A stretch of DNA of 64,000 nt from Paraburkholderia sartisoli. Its GTDB lineage: Bacteria; Pseudomonadota; Gammaproteobacteria; Burkholderiales; Burkholderiaceae. The position numbers were made by a program, and so were the translations under genes. Below are positions 38,624 through 46,523 of this stretch, piece after piece. The first letter of the stretch is position 1. Each line of letters opens with the position of its first letter. The DNA lies in NCBI RefSeq assembly GCF_900107685.1, contig NZ_FNRQ01000001.1, positions 682,001 to 746,000 on the forward strand. Reading direction: 5' to 3'. The notes beneath the pieces are model-generated. The model searched no databases and had not been told where the DNA came from. It saw only the letters and a list, made by a program, of their open reading frames with translations.

Positions 38624-39343
38624 ATGAAGTACTCCTTATGTTTGCGGCGCGCGATGCTGCTCGCGGTGATGGGCGCGTCGTTGTACGGCGCGGCGGCGCA
38701 GGCGCAGGAGGAGGCGCAGGAGAGCGACGCCTCGGCGCCTGTCGTCGGCACGCGGCCCGCGATGAATACACTGACGCCGCAGTTGAGCCCGTCGCCGCAG
38801 CAGGTGGCGTCGGGCGCGAGTGCCGCGGACGATGCGCAGGGCGACGTCGCTGAACTGATGCAGATGATTCACGATTCGAAGCTCGTGGAATTGCGCACCA
38901 CGTACAACGGCAGCTACGGCGCGAGCCTCTTCTTTTATCCGCAGGAAATGACGTATTACGTCGCGCTGTTTCAGGACCGGCATTTCTGGCGCGTGATCAA
39001 GTCACAGGATGACGTGCGCGCCGAAGCGATTTACGCCGGTTTTGTGAAGCAGACAGCGGAGCTGGCCAACATCGAAATCCATCGCACCGAATTGCAGGCG
39101 CAAAAGGCGTTTCTCGATCGCGTGATCGCCTTGTCGGAAGACCGGGCGAAGCGCCTGCAGGCCGACCTCGATGTCGCGCGCACGCAGCAGGCGCAGGTCA
39201 ACGAGCATCAGCGCGAGGTGCAGGGCGAGGCGGTCGCGCTGCGCGCCGAAAAGGATCGCGCGCAGGCGCAGTTGCGTGAACTGCAGCGGCAGGTGCAGCA
39301 GTTGCAACGTCAGACGGAAGCAGGCTTGCCAGGCGCACGATAG
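38624..39343 (+). CDS. DUF2968 secreted coiled-coil protein
   Basis: This encodes a 239-residue protein with a signal peptide cleaved near AAAQAQ (about residue 27). The middle carries the conserved LMQMIHDSKLVELRTTYNGSYGASLFFY, and the last 100 residues form a long Gln/Arg/Glu/Leu-rich coiled coil. Family function is unknown; a periplasmic role is inferred. GGAG lies eight bases before the ATG. It converges with the gene at 39418 across a terminator. Confidence 0.87.
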   Translation: MKYSLCLRRAMLLAVMGASLYGAAAQAQEEAQESDASAPVVGTRPAMNTLTPQLSPSPQQVASGASAADDAQGDVAELMQMIHDSKLVELRTTYNGSYGASLFFYPQEMTYYVALFQDRHFWRVIKSQDDVRAEAIYAGFVKQTAELANIEIHRTELQAQKAFLDRVIALSEDRAKRLQADLDVARTQQAQVNEHQREVQGEAVALRAEKDRAQAQLRELQRQVQQLQRQTEAGLPGAR

Positions 39344-39375
39344 CGCGACGTCAGTGCCCGTTCGAAACGAAACAG

Positions 39376-39404
39376 CAGCCCGATTTTGCGTCGGGCTGTT
39401 TTTT
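39376..39404 (+). terminator. Rho-independent terminator after DUF2968 gene
   Basis: Stem CAGCCCGA/TCGGGCTG, 7-base loop, six T. Confidence 0.85.
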
Positions 39405-39417
39405 CTTGTGCGGACGG

Positions 39418-40479
39418 TTATCGCGAGAAGCTGTCAGGTACCTCGGTCACGCGACGTTGCGTCATGCCGTTCATCCAGTCGCCGGAGGTGTTGTTCGTGC
39501 GGGCAGGTGCGCGCGGTGTCGCAGGGCTGCTTGTGAGCGTGGCGGCCCAGGTCCTGATGGATGCGTAGTCGTCCGTGGAAACCGTGGACCCCGCATTGGG
39601 CGAGAAGCGGCCCGTGGTGGAGAGCGCGACATCGGGACGATGCGCGGTCGCGATGCGTTGACCCGTGGCTACTACATTCGGGGTGGCAGAACGACGGCTC
39701 GCGCTGGTGACCTGCGCTGTCCGACGCTGATTCGCCTTCAGCGATTTCGCGTACGTCGCGCCGGTTGCCCCGCGCGCGGACTTGTGCGATGACTTCACGT
39801 TCGCGCGGGCGACTTCGGTGGCGTGCCTGCGTGCGGAGCGTTTTATCGCGCCGGGACCGGATGCGGTAGAGGCCGTCGTGGTGGTCGCAGCCGATGCGCT
39901 TTTCGTGGCCGTTTCCGTCGTTTGCCCGCGGCCTCGCGCTCGGGACGCAACAGGCAGCCTGGCCTCTTCATTGCGCAATGCGTCTTGCGCCGACGGAATA
40001 TGGGGTGAAGCAGGAACATCGACGCTGGCGACGTCGTCAGCCACATCCGGTGACGAATGCGAAGACGACAGCGCGATCCACGCGAGCACGGCCGCGCCAC
40101 TCACTGCGCACGCGCCGCCCAGAACCATCCGTTTGCGAGTGGACGCGCGCGGCGCAACCGGCGGTATCCGCAGATCGACATGCGCGGCGTGCGCTGGTGG
40201 CGCGGGCGAATCCGGCGCCGCGGAAACAGGCGAAGCGGTCGGCGGACCGGCGCGCTTCGCCTTGAGCGGTTCCCAGCGGCATGCCGAGCGGATCGCGTCG
40301 GCGCTCAGACAGAACGTGTGCAGCATCGCTGCATACAGCGCCTTGAGTTCGGCACGAAAGCTGACGTTGGGCGGCAACAGCGCCCATTCGCGACCGAACG
40401 AACGAGGCAGGCGTTCGAGCGGATGCGTTCTGGGCAGCGCCATTGCGCCTTCGATCAAGGTGAGGGGAATTGTCGACAT
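39418..40479 (-). CDS. Unknown protein with one membrane segment and basic Ser/Thr/Ala-rich tail
   Basis: I do not recognise this 353-residue protein. Residues 1-60 contain a conserved-looking MSTIPLTLIEGAMALPRTHP and SFGREWALLPPNVSFRAELK. A hydrophobic helix (GGACAVSGAAVLAWIAL) lies near residue 125. The remaining 210 residues are low-complexity, rich in Ser, Thr, Ala and Arg, and look disordered. Topology suggests a cytosolic N-terminus and an exported basic tail. An upstream ATG at 40635 is in frame, but the start at 40479 is preferred from the AGAAG ribosome site. High GC3 supports true coding. Confidence 0.6.
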   Translation of the reverse strand: MSTIPLTLIEGAMALPRTHPLERLPRSFGREWALLPPNVSFRAELKALYAAMLHTFCLSADAIRSACRWEPLKAKRAGPPTASPVSAAPDSPAPPAHAAHVDLRIPPVAPRASTRKRMVLGGACAVSGAAVLAWIALSSSHSSPDVADDVASVDVPASPHIPSAQDALRNEEARLPVASRARGRGQTTETATKSASAATTTTASTASGPGAIKRSARRHATEVARANVKSSHKSARGATGATYAKSLKANQRRTAQVTSASRRSATPNVVATGQRIATAHRPDVALSTTGRFSPNAGSTVSTDDYASIRTWAATLTSSPATPRAPARTNNTSGDWMNGMTQRRVTEVPDSFSR

Positions 40480-40712
40480 CGTTCTTCTCGCGATGCCGCG
40501 TAGCTGAGGTTGGCCGCTCGACGTATGACGCGACGCCGATGCACCGCGACATGCAGTGGCCGACCCCGACGCGGGCCGTCTCGGTAAAAGCCATAGCTGG
40601 AAGCGGCCGATGATGCCTCGGCACCCAGGCACCAACGATCAGAAACATCTGAAAGTACCTGGCGTTATGTCTGCGTTTCCGCGTTGCATTGCATCGAGTG
40701 GATGCGTGCCGT

Positions 40713-41237
40713 CTACGCGGCGTCTGTGTCGAGACGATAGACGTAGCGCAGCGCCGTGATGTCGACGCCGCCCATGAAGTCCGGCTCCGCGCCGGCCGGC
40801 AGCCAGCCCTGACGTTCATAGAATGCGATCGCCGGCGCGTTGCCTTCGAGCACATAGAGATAGAGCTGGCGTTCGCCCTGCGCGCGCGTCCAGTCGCACG
40901 CGGCGCGCATCAACAGCTTGCCGGCGCCGATACCCTGGTGCGCGGGCAACGCATGCAGGTTGTCGAGCAGCACGCCCCATTGCGAATCGGCCTGCCGTTC
41001 AACGCACACGAAGCCCGCCGCTTCGCCCGCGCGTTCGGCGATCACGACGAGCCGCCTTTCAGCACCCGGCGCCGCGAGTCGGGCCCGCCAGTGCGCGGCG
41101 CGATCCTGCATGACGTCGTTGTCGAGAAACGCGTCGGGCAGCAGGCCGCGATAGGTGGCCTGCCAGCTGGCCGCGTGGATCGATGCAATGAGCGCGGCGT
41201 CTTCGACGGTGGCGGGACGCAGGATGAGTTCGGACAT
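40713..41237 (-). CDS. GNAT family N-acetyltransferase
   Basis: This encodes a 174-residue acetyltransferase. It opens ILRPATVEDAALIASIH, has the acetyl-CoA loop in LPAHQGIGAGKLLMRAA, and YVLEGNAPAIAFYERQGW at the last conserved part, as in the RimI-like family. The substrate is unknown. The gene is isolated. Confidence 0.88.
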   Translation of the reverse strand: MSELILRPATVEDAALIASIHAASWQATYRGLLPDAFLDNDVMQDRAAHWRARLAAPGAERRLVVIAERAGEAAGFVCVERQADSQWGVLLDNLHALPAHQGIGAGKLLMRAACDWTRAQGERQLYLYVLEGNAPAIAFYERQGWLPAGAEPDFMGGVDITALRYVYRLDTDAA

Positions 41238-41551
41238 GGCGGAAAGCGCGAAAACAGGGAGTTGGCCGCGTAGTGTACCGCCCGCCGCGGGGCGATTTTA
41301 GTAAGCATTCTGTATGAAATGCAATGCAACGTCGGGAGCGGTAATATCCGGCCCAGGAAGGCGCTCGCACCCGCCTCAGGTGTTGCACGGATAACGTGCC
41401 GGTGCACCGCGAACCGGCGTGAATCGCCCGCGGCGCTTTCCATCCTGATGCGTCATCCCGATGTTGCCGCGCGCGTCTCTCGCTGACGCCGTGGTCGTTT
41501 CAACTGCCTTTCATCGTCGCCGGCACGGTGAGAGGTCAATCAGAGAATGTC
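41238..41551. other. Intergenic region before MFS symporter
   Basis: These 314 bases have no gene. TAATAT at 41342-41347 could be a -10 box for the symporter transcript, without a clear -35. Confidence 0.3.
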
Positions 41552-42850
41552 ATGTCTACTGCGTCCCACGCATCTCCTTCAAACGAGTCAAAGGTCAAGA
41601 CCGTATTCCGCGTGGTCAGCGGCAACTTTCTTGAGATGTATGACTTCATGGTCTATGGCTATTACGCTTCGGCGATTGCCAAGACCTACTTTCCGGGCGG
41701 CAACGAATTCGCCTCGTTGATGCTGTCGCTGTCGGTGTTCGGCGCGGGTTTCCTGATGCGTCCGCTCGGCGCGATCGTGCTCGGCGCATACATCGACCAT
41801 CACGGCCGCCGCAAGGGGCTGATCCTCACGCTCGGCTTGATGGCGCTTGGCACGCTCACGGTGGCGGCGATTCCCGGATACGCGACGATCGGTGTGCTGG
41901 CGCCGATACTCGTGCTGCTCGGGCGGCTGCTGCAGGGCTTCTCTGCGGGCGTCGAACTGGGCGGCGTCTCGGTGTATCTGTCGGAAATCGCGACGAAGGG
42001 CAACAAGGGCTTCTATTGCTCGTGGCAGTCGGGCAGCCAGCAGGTGGCGGTGGTGTTCGCCGCGCTGATCGGCGTGGTGCTGAACCGGATCCTGCCGGCC
42101 GACCAGATGACCGCGTGGGGCTGGCGCGTGCCGTTCCTCGTCGGCTGCCTGATAGTGCCGTTCCTGTTCTTCATCCGTCGTTCGCTGCAGGAAACGGAAG
42201 AGTTCAAGGCGCGCAAGCATCGTCCTTCGATGGGCGAGATCATGAAGTCGATGGTGCAGAACTGGCGCGTCGTGCTGGCCGGCATGGGCATGGTGATCAT
42301 GACGACCGTGTCGTTCTACATGATCACCGCGTACACGCCGACCTTCGGCAAGGAAGTGCTGAAGCTGTCGTCGATCGACGTGCTGGTGGTGACGGTGTGC
42401 GTCGGCGTGTCGAACCTGATCTGGCTGCCGCTGTCGGGCGCGCTGTCGGATCGTGTCGGCCGTCGTCCGGTGCTGCTCGCGTTCACGATCCTCACGATTC
42501 TCACGTCGTATCCGGCCGTGCAGTGGCTCGTCAGCGATCCGTCGTTCGTGCGTCTGCTGATGGTCGAGCTGTGGCTCTCGTTCCTGTACGGTTGCTACAA
42601 CGGCGCGATGGTCGTCGGCCTGACCGAAGTGATGCCGGTCGAAGTGCGGACCGCGGGTTTCTCGCTCGCCTACAGCCTCGCGACGACGATCGGCGGCTTC
42701 ACGCCGGCCATCTCGACGCTGCTGATTCACACGACGGGCAACAAGGCCGCGCCGGGCCTGTGGATGGGCGTGGCCGCGATCGTCGGCCTGATCTCGACGC
42801 TCGTGCTGTATCGCACGCCTGAGGCGCGCAACCAGTACCGCGCAGCGTAA
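41552..42850 (+). CDS. MFS metabolite:H+ symporter (citrate/tricarballylate type)
   Basis: This encodes a 432-residue 12-helix major facilitator. The signatures [16 protein letters not shown] and DHHGRRKGL (loop 2-3) and [14 protein letters not shown] (helix 4) place it in the metabolite:H+ symporter family with CitA, TcuC and ProP. Citrate or a related acid is the likely cargo, but specificity cannot be read. The ATG at 41552 has AGAG just upstream. The gene stands alone and ends in a good terminator. Confidence 0.88.
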   Translation: MSTASHASPSNESKVKTVFRVVSGNFLEMYDFMVYGYYASAIAKTYFPGGNEFASLMLSLSVFGAGFLMRPLGAIVLGAYIDHHGRRKGLILTLGLMALGTLTVAAIPGYATIGVLAPILVLLGRLLQGFSAGVELGGVSVYLSEIATKGNKGFYCSWQSGSQQVAVVFAALIGVVLNRILPADQMTAWGWRVPFLVGCLIVPFLFFIRRSLQETEEFKARKHRPSMGEIMKSMVQNWRVVLAGMGMVIMTTVSFYMITAYTPTFGKEVLKLSSIDVLVVTVCVGVSNLIWLPLSGALSDRVGRRPVLLAFTILTILTSYPAVQWLVSDPSFVRLLMVELWLSFLYGCYNGAMVVGLTEVMPVEVRTAGFSLAYSLATTIGGFTPAISTLLIHTTGNKAAPGLWMGVAAIVGLISTLVLYRTPEARNQYRAA

Positions 42851-42898
42851 CGCTACACGCATCGTTCGATGCGTGCGGCGTGCCTGTGGTTGATCCGC

Positions 42899-42933
42899 AA
42901 ACCCCCATGTTCGTCGTGAACGTGGGGGTTTTG
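42899..42933 (+). terminator. Rho-independent terminator after MFS gene
   Basis: Stem AAACCCCCA/TGGGGGTTT, with TTCGTCGTGAA in the loop and TTTTGTCTT after it. It touches the stop of the convergent TPR gene. Confidence 0.8.
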
Positions 42934-42935
42934 TC

Positions 42936-44783
42936 TTATGCGTCGCGTAAGGCGAGCGCGACGGTCCGCACGACGTCGTCCCACGCACCCGGTTCCGGCT
43001 GGCGCACGAGTTCGACGCCTGGATACCACGGGCTGCGCGTGTCGCCGGTGAACCAGCGCCAGTCGGCGGCGAACGGCAGCATCAGCCAGAGCGGCTTGCG
43101 CAGCGCGCCGGCAAGGTGGGCAATCGACGTATCGATCGACACGACCGCATCGAGCCGTTCGATGATCGCGGCGGTGTCCGCGAAGTCGGCGATGCGCGGC
43201 CCCAAATGATGGATCGAGGCGGCGCGCGGATGCGCATCGAGCGCGGCGCGCTCGTCCGCGCGCAGGTCGGGCTGCAGCACGATCCAGTCGATGCCATCGA
43301 GCGCGAAGAGCGGTTCGAGCGCGGCGAGCGGCATCGTGCGGTTTTCGTGTTGCTGGATGCGTCCCGACCACGCCAGACCGATCTTGCGTTTCGCGTGACC
43401 GCCGAGTGAGCCGCGCCACTTGCGCCGGTACGCGGGCGGCACGCTGAGATACGGCGTGCGCGCGGGGATCGTATCGAACGTCGTGCCGAGCGCGAGCGGC
43501 AGGCTCAGGAGCGGGCATTGCAGATCGGCGCGCGGGCGCGGCGCGCCCTGTGCGATCAGCGTGATGCGCCATTCCTGCGCGGCGGGAGCGAGAACCGGCA
43601 GCAGCTGCGGCTGCACTTCGAGCACGACACGTGCGCCGCGCTGCGCGACGAGCGGCACGAAGCGCACGAACTGCAGCGTGTCGCCAAAACCCTGTTCCGC
43701 ATGGATGAAAAGCGTCTTGCCTTCGACCGGCTCGCCGCGCCAGCGCGGCATCGGCACACTGGCCGGCAGCGCGGTGGTTTCGAGGCGCCACTCGTATTCC
43801 GGCAGGCCGCGCGCGAAGTCGCCCTGCGTCAGCCAGACGAGCGCGCGGTTCATATGGGCCGACGCCAGATCGTCGCGCAGACGCAGCGCCTGGTTGAACG
43901 CGCGCACCGCCGCGTCGAGCGCGCCGAGCGCGTGACGCGCCGTGCCGAGTCCGAGCCACGCGAGGCTGAACGCCGGATCGAGACCCACCGCGCGCTCGAA
44001 ATGCTGCGCGGCCCGCGCGTGCTGCCCGAGCGCGGCGAGCGCGTTGCCGAGGCCGAACAGCGCGGGCGCGAGATGCGGCTGCATCGCGAGCGTCGCTTCG
44101 AACGCGACGACGGCTTCCGCGTGCCGGCCGAGTGCGTCGAGCGTGTTCGCCAGATTGAATCGTGCCGCGACAAAACGCGGCTCCGCGGCGAGCGCGGCCT
44201 GGAACTGCGCGATCGCGTCGTCCGGCTGGTCGAGCGCGTTGAGCGCCATGCCGAGATTGTTGTGCGCGCCGGCGTGGCCCGGACGCAGCGCGAGCGCCTG
44301 CTCGAACGCGGTCACGGCCTCGCGATGCTGGCCGAGCGCGTGCAGCGCGTTGCCGAGATTGTTATGCGACGACGCATCCGCCGGTTGCAGTTGCAGCGAC
44401 CGGCGAAAGGCGTCGGCGGCGTCTTCGTGACGCCCGCTCGCCGCGTACGCGTTGCCGAGGTTGTAGTGCGCCATCGGGAACGTCGGCACGAGCGAGAGCG
44501 CGTTGCGAAACCGCTCGATCGCGTCGTCGAGATGGCCGAGCGCCCTCAGCGCGTTGCCGAGGTTCAGTTGCAGCGCGGCGTCGTCGGGGCGCAGGTCGGC
44601 CGCGCGCTTCACGAGATCGGCGGCGGCGGCGTGCTGGCCCTGCTGGTGACGCAGCACGCCGAGCAGATGCAGGGCGTCGACGTGGACGGGGTCGGTGGCG
44701 AGGGTCGCGAGGTAATCGCGTTCGGCGTCGTCGAGTCGACCGTCACGATGCGCCGCCCAGGCGCGGTCAAATACAGGTTGCAT
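42936..44783 (-). CDS. TPR-repeat protein with GT9-like glycosyltransferase domain
   Basis: This encodes a 615-residue protein. Residues about 1-330 are nine or so 34-residue TPR units (repeated LGNALxALGxHxxAxxxFExALxLxP). The rest is a heptosyltransferase-like GT-B domain with FIHAEQGFGDTLQFVRF, KIGLAWSGR and DTSIAHLAGAL. The layout resembles O-GlcNAc transferase in principle (TPR plus glycosyltransferase), but the family differs. Target and sugar are unknown; protein or flagellin glycosylation is one guess. The start at 44783 is preferred because TPR-like sequence begins there. Confidence 0.83.
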   Translation of the reverse strand: MQPVFDRAWAAHRDGRLDDAERDYLATLATDPVHVDALHLLGVLRHQQGQHAAAADLVKRAADLRPDDAALQLNLGNALRALGHLDDAIERFRNALSLVPTFPMAHYNLGNAYAASGRHEDAADAFRRSLQLQPADASSHNNLGNALHALGQHREAVTAFEQALALRPGHAGAHNNLGMALNALDQPDDAIAQFQAALAAEPRFVAARFNLANTLDALGRHAEAVVAFEATLAMQPHLAPALFGLGNALAALGQHARAAQHFERAVGLDPAFSLAWLGLGTARHALGALDAAVRAFNQALRLRDDLASAHMNRALVWLTQGDFARGLPEYEWRLETTALPASVPMPRWRGEPVEGKTLFIHAEQGFGDTLQFVRFVPLVAQRGARVVLEVQPQLLPVLAPAAQEWRITLIAQGAPRPRADLQCPLLSLPLALGTTFDTIPARTPYLSVPPAYRRKWRGSLGGHAKRKIGLAWSGRIQQHENRTMPLAALEPLFALDGIDWIVLQPDLRADERAALDAHPRAASIHHLGPRIADFADTAAIIERLDAVVSIDTSIAHLAGALRKPLWLMLPFAADWRWFTGDTRSPWYPGVELVRQPEPGAWDDVVRTVALALRDA

Positions 44784-44851
44784 GACGGTGGGGAAGGCAG
44801 TTCGGTGAGACAGACGCCGCATTTTCCCACACTCGGCGCCGCACTCCCGGA

Positions 44852-44878
44852 TTGACGCGGCGGGTCGCTATGTATAAC
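44852..44878 (+). promoter_or_regulatory. Promoter of arsR-CDF operon
   Basis: TTGACG (44852-44857) and TATAAC (44873-44878) form a sigma-70 promoter with a 15-bp spacer, shorter than ideal. The -10 runs into the operator. Confidence 0.55.
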
Positions 44879-44900
44879 ATGTGAACAAATGTTCATATGT
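44877..44900 (+). promoter_or_regulatory. ArsR/SmtB-type operator
   Basis: The 11-2-11 palindrome ACATGTGAACA-AA-TGTTCATATGT has only one mismatch. It matches the operator style of zinc-sensing SmtB/CzrA repressors and overlaps the -10, so the ArsR protein encoded next should block its own transcription. Confidence 0.75.
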
Positions 44901-44909
44901 ACATCGACA

Positions 44910-45236
44910 ATGACTCCTTCGACTCAGGATGACCGCGTCGTTCAGCTCGCCGATCTGTTCCGGCTGCTTGGCGATCCGACGCGTCTGCGCATCGTGCTGG
45001 CCTGCGCGGAAGGCCGGCGCGCGGTGGGTGCGATTGCCGAACTGCTGGGGCTGTCGCCTTCGCTGGTGAGCCACCACCTGCGCCTGCTGCGCGCGGCGCG
45101 CATCGTGCGGGCGGAGCGGCAGGGCAAGCAGGTGTTCTATCTGGCGGCCGACCTGCACATCAGCGCGATGCTCGCGGGCATGCTCGAACACGTGGCCGAA
45201 CCGGTTGCGGAATTTTCCATGGATCAAGAATCATGA
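44910..45236 (+). CDS. ArsR/SmtB-family metal-sensing repressor
   Basis: This encodes a 108-residue winged-helix regulator: LADLFRLLGDPTRLRIVLAC, then the recognition helix region SPSLVSHHLRLLRAARIV. Late residues HISAMLAGMLEHVAEP hold His and Glu at places used for metal sensing by the alpha-5 site of SmtB/CzrA. It probably senses Zn, Co or Ni and derepresses the CDF exporter gene, with which it overlaps (ATGA). The start at 44910 clears the operator. Confidence 0.88.
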   Translation: MTPSTQDDRVVQLADLFRLLGDPTRLRIVLACAEGRRAVGAIAELLGLSPSLVSHHLRLLRAARIVRAERQGKQVFYLAADLHISAMLAGMLEHVAEPVAEFSMDQES

Positions 45237-46444
45237 ATACGACGAACCGGAACCAGCCGGCCGAAGAGCGGGACGATGAACACGCGCCGCCATCGGTCGA
45301 AGATTCCGGCGCCCATGGCGACGAAACCGTGCGCGCGTCCACTTCGCATATGAAGTACCGTCCGGCGTCGGCGGCCGCGCCTGCGCATCGGCATGGCGCG
45401 GATTGCGACCACGCGGGTCATTCACATGCCACGCACGATCACGCGGATCATGTACATGCCGAAGACGACGCCCAGCATGACGATCACACCGCCCACGATC
45501 ACGCGGGGCATCACCACGGCCACGGTCACAGCCACGGCGGCCATCATCATCCGCACGCGCCCGTCCCGGGCCAGGGCCGCTCGTTCGCACTCGCCGTCGG
45601 GCTGAACGTTGCGATTGTCGTGATTCAGGGCATCTATGGCGTGATCGCCAATTCGACCGCGCTGCTCGCCGACGCCGGCCACAATCTCTCCGACGTGCTC
45701 GGCCTGCTGCTCGCATGGGGCGCCATCTGGCTGACGGCTCGCCGTCCGTCCGCGCGTTACACGTTTGGTCTTGGCAGTTCGTCGATCCTCGCCTCGCTTG
45801 CGAACGCCGGGCTGCTGCTGTTTGCGTGCGGCGTGATCGTCGCCGAGGCGATCGGACGCCTGTTCCATCCGGCGCCGGTCGCAGGTCTCGACGTGTTCGT
45901 CGTCGCGACGTTCGGCATGGTCGGCAACGGCTTTTCGGCGTGGCTCTTCATGCGCGGTCAGGAGAAGGATCTCAACATTCGCGGCGCGTTTCTGCACATG
46001 GCCGCCGATGCGTTGATTTCCGCGGCGGTCGCCGTGAGCGGTCTCGTGATTCTCTTCACGAACTGGACGTGGCTCGATCCGCTGATGAGCATCGCCGTGG
46101 TCGCGGTGATCGTGTACGGCACGTGGGGGCTCGCGCGCGATTCGATGTGCCTCGCGCTCGACGCCGTGCCGCCGGGCGTCGACCTGCAGCGCATCCGCGA
46201 CTACCTCGGCGCACAGCCGGGCGTCACCGGCGTGCATGACCTGCACGTGTGGGCGTTGTCGACAACCGGCAATGCGCTGAGCGCACACGTCGTCATGCCC
46301 GACGGCCATCCGGGCGACGAGGTTATCGACGGCATCGTCACGACGCTGCGCGAGCGCTTCGAGATGCATCACGCAACGCTCCAGGTCGATCTCGGCACGA
46401 CCGATCATCGCTGCGCGCTCGATCGCCCCGCAGCCAGCCACTGA
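45233..46444 (+). CDS. Cation diffusion facilitator exporter, His-rich N-terminus
   Basis: This encodes a 403-residue CDF efflux protein. Residues 50-108 are extremely His-rich, a likely metal buffer. Six helices follow; the transport site residues are in LLADAGHNLSDVLG (His150, Asp154) and HMAADALISA, the HxxxD pair typical of zinc-type CDFs. A cytosolic C-terminal domain ends the protein. Regulation by the upstream ArsR repressor is strongly implied by the shared operon. Cargo is most likely Zn2+, possibly Co2+ or Ni2+. Confidence 0.92.
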   Translation: MNTTNRNQPAEERDDEHAPPSVEDSGAHGDETVRASTSHMKYRPASAAAPAHRHGADCDHAGHSHATHDHADHVHAEDDAQHDDHTAHDHAGHHHGHGHSHGGHHHPHAPVPGQGRSFALAVGLNVAIVVIQGIYGVIANSTALLADAGHNLSDVLGLLLAWGAIWLTARRPSARYTFGLGSSSILASLANAGLLLFACGVIVAEAIGRLFHPAPVAGLDVFVVATFGMVGNGFSAWLFMRGQEKDLNIRGAFLHMAADALISAAVAVSGLVILFTNWTWLDPLMSIAVVAVIVYGTWGLARDSMCLALDAVPPGVDLQRIRDYLGAQPGVTGVHDLHVWALSTTGNALSAHVVMPDGHPGDEVIDGIVTTLRERFEMHHATLQVDLGTTDHRCALDRPAASH

Positions 46445-46489
46445 CGCGCAATTGACGCGGTGCGTCGTCGGACGGAAATACGGCGGCGT

Positions 46490-46511
46490 ACACTAGACAC
46501 CGTGTCAGTGT
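46490..46511 (+). promoter_or_regulatory. TetR-like palindrome before FAD monooxygenase
   Basis: GACAC-C-GTGTC (46496-46506) is flanked by ACACT and AGTGT, giving an imperfect two-part palindrome 13-34 bases before the ATG. It is the style of site TetR-family repressors use, but no such regulator gene is in the window near it. Confidence 0.4.
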
Positions 46512-46523
46512 CTGGAGCCCTGC

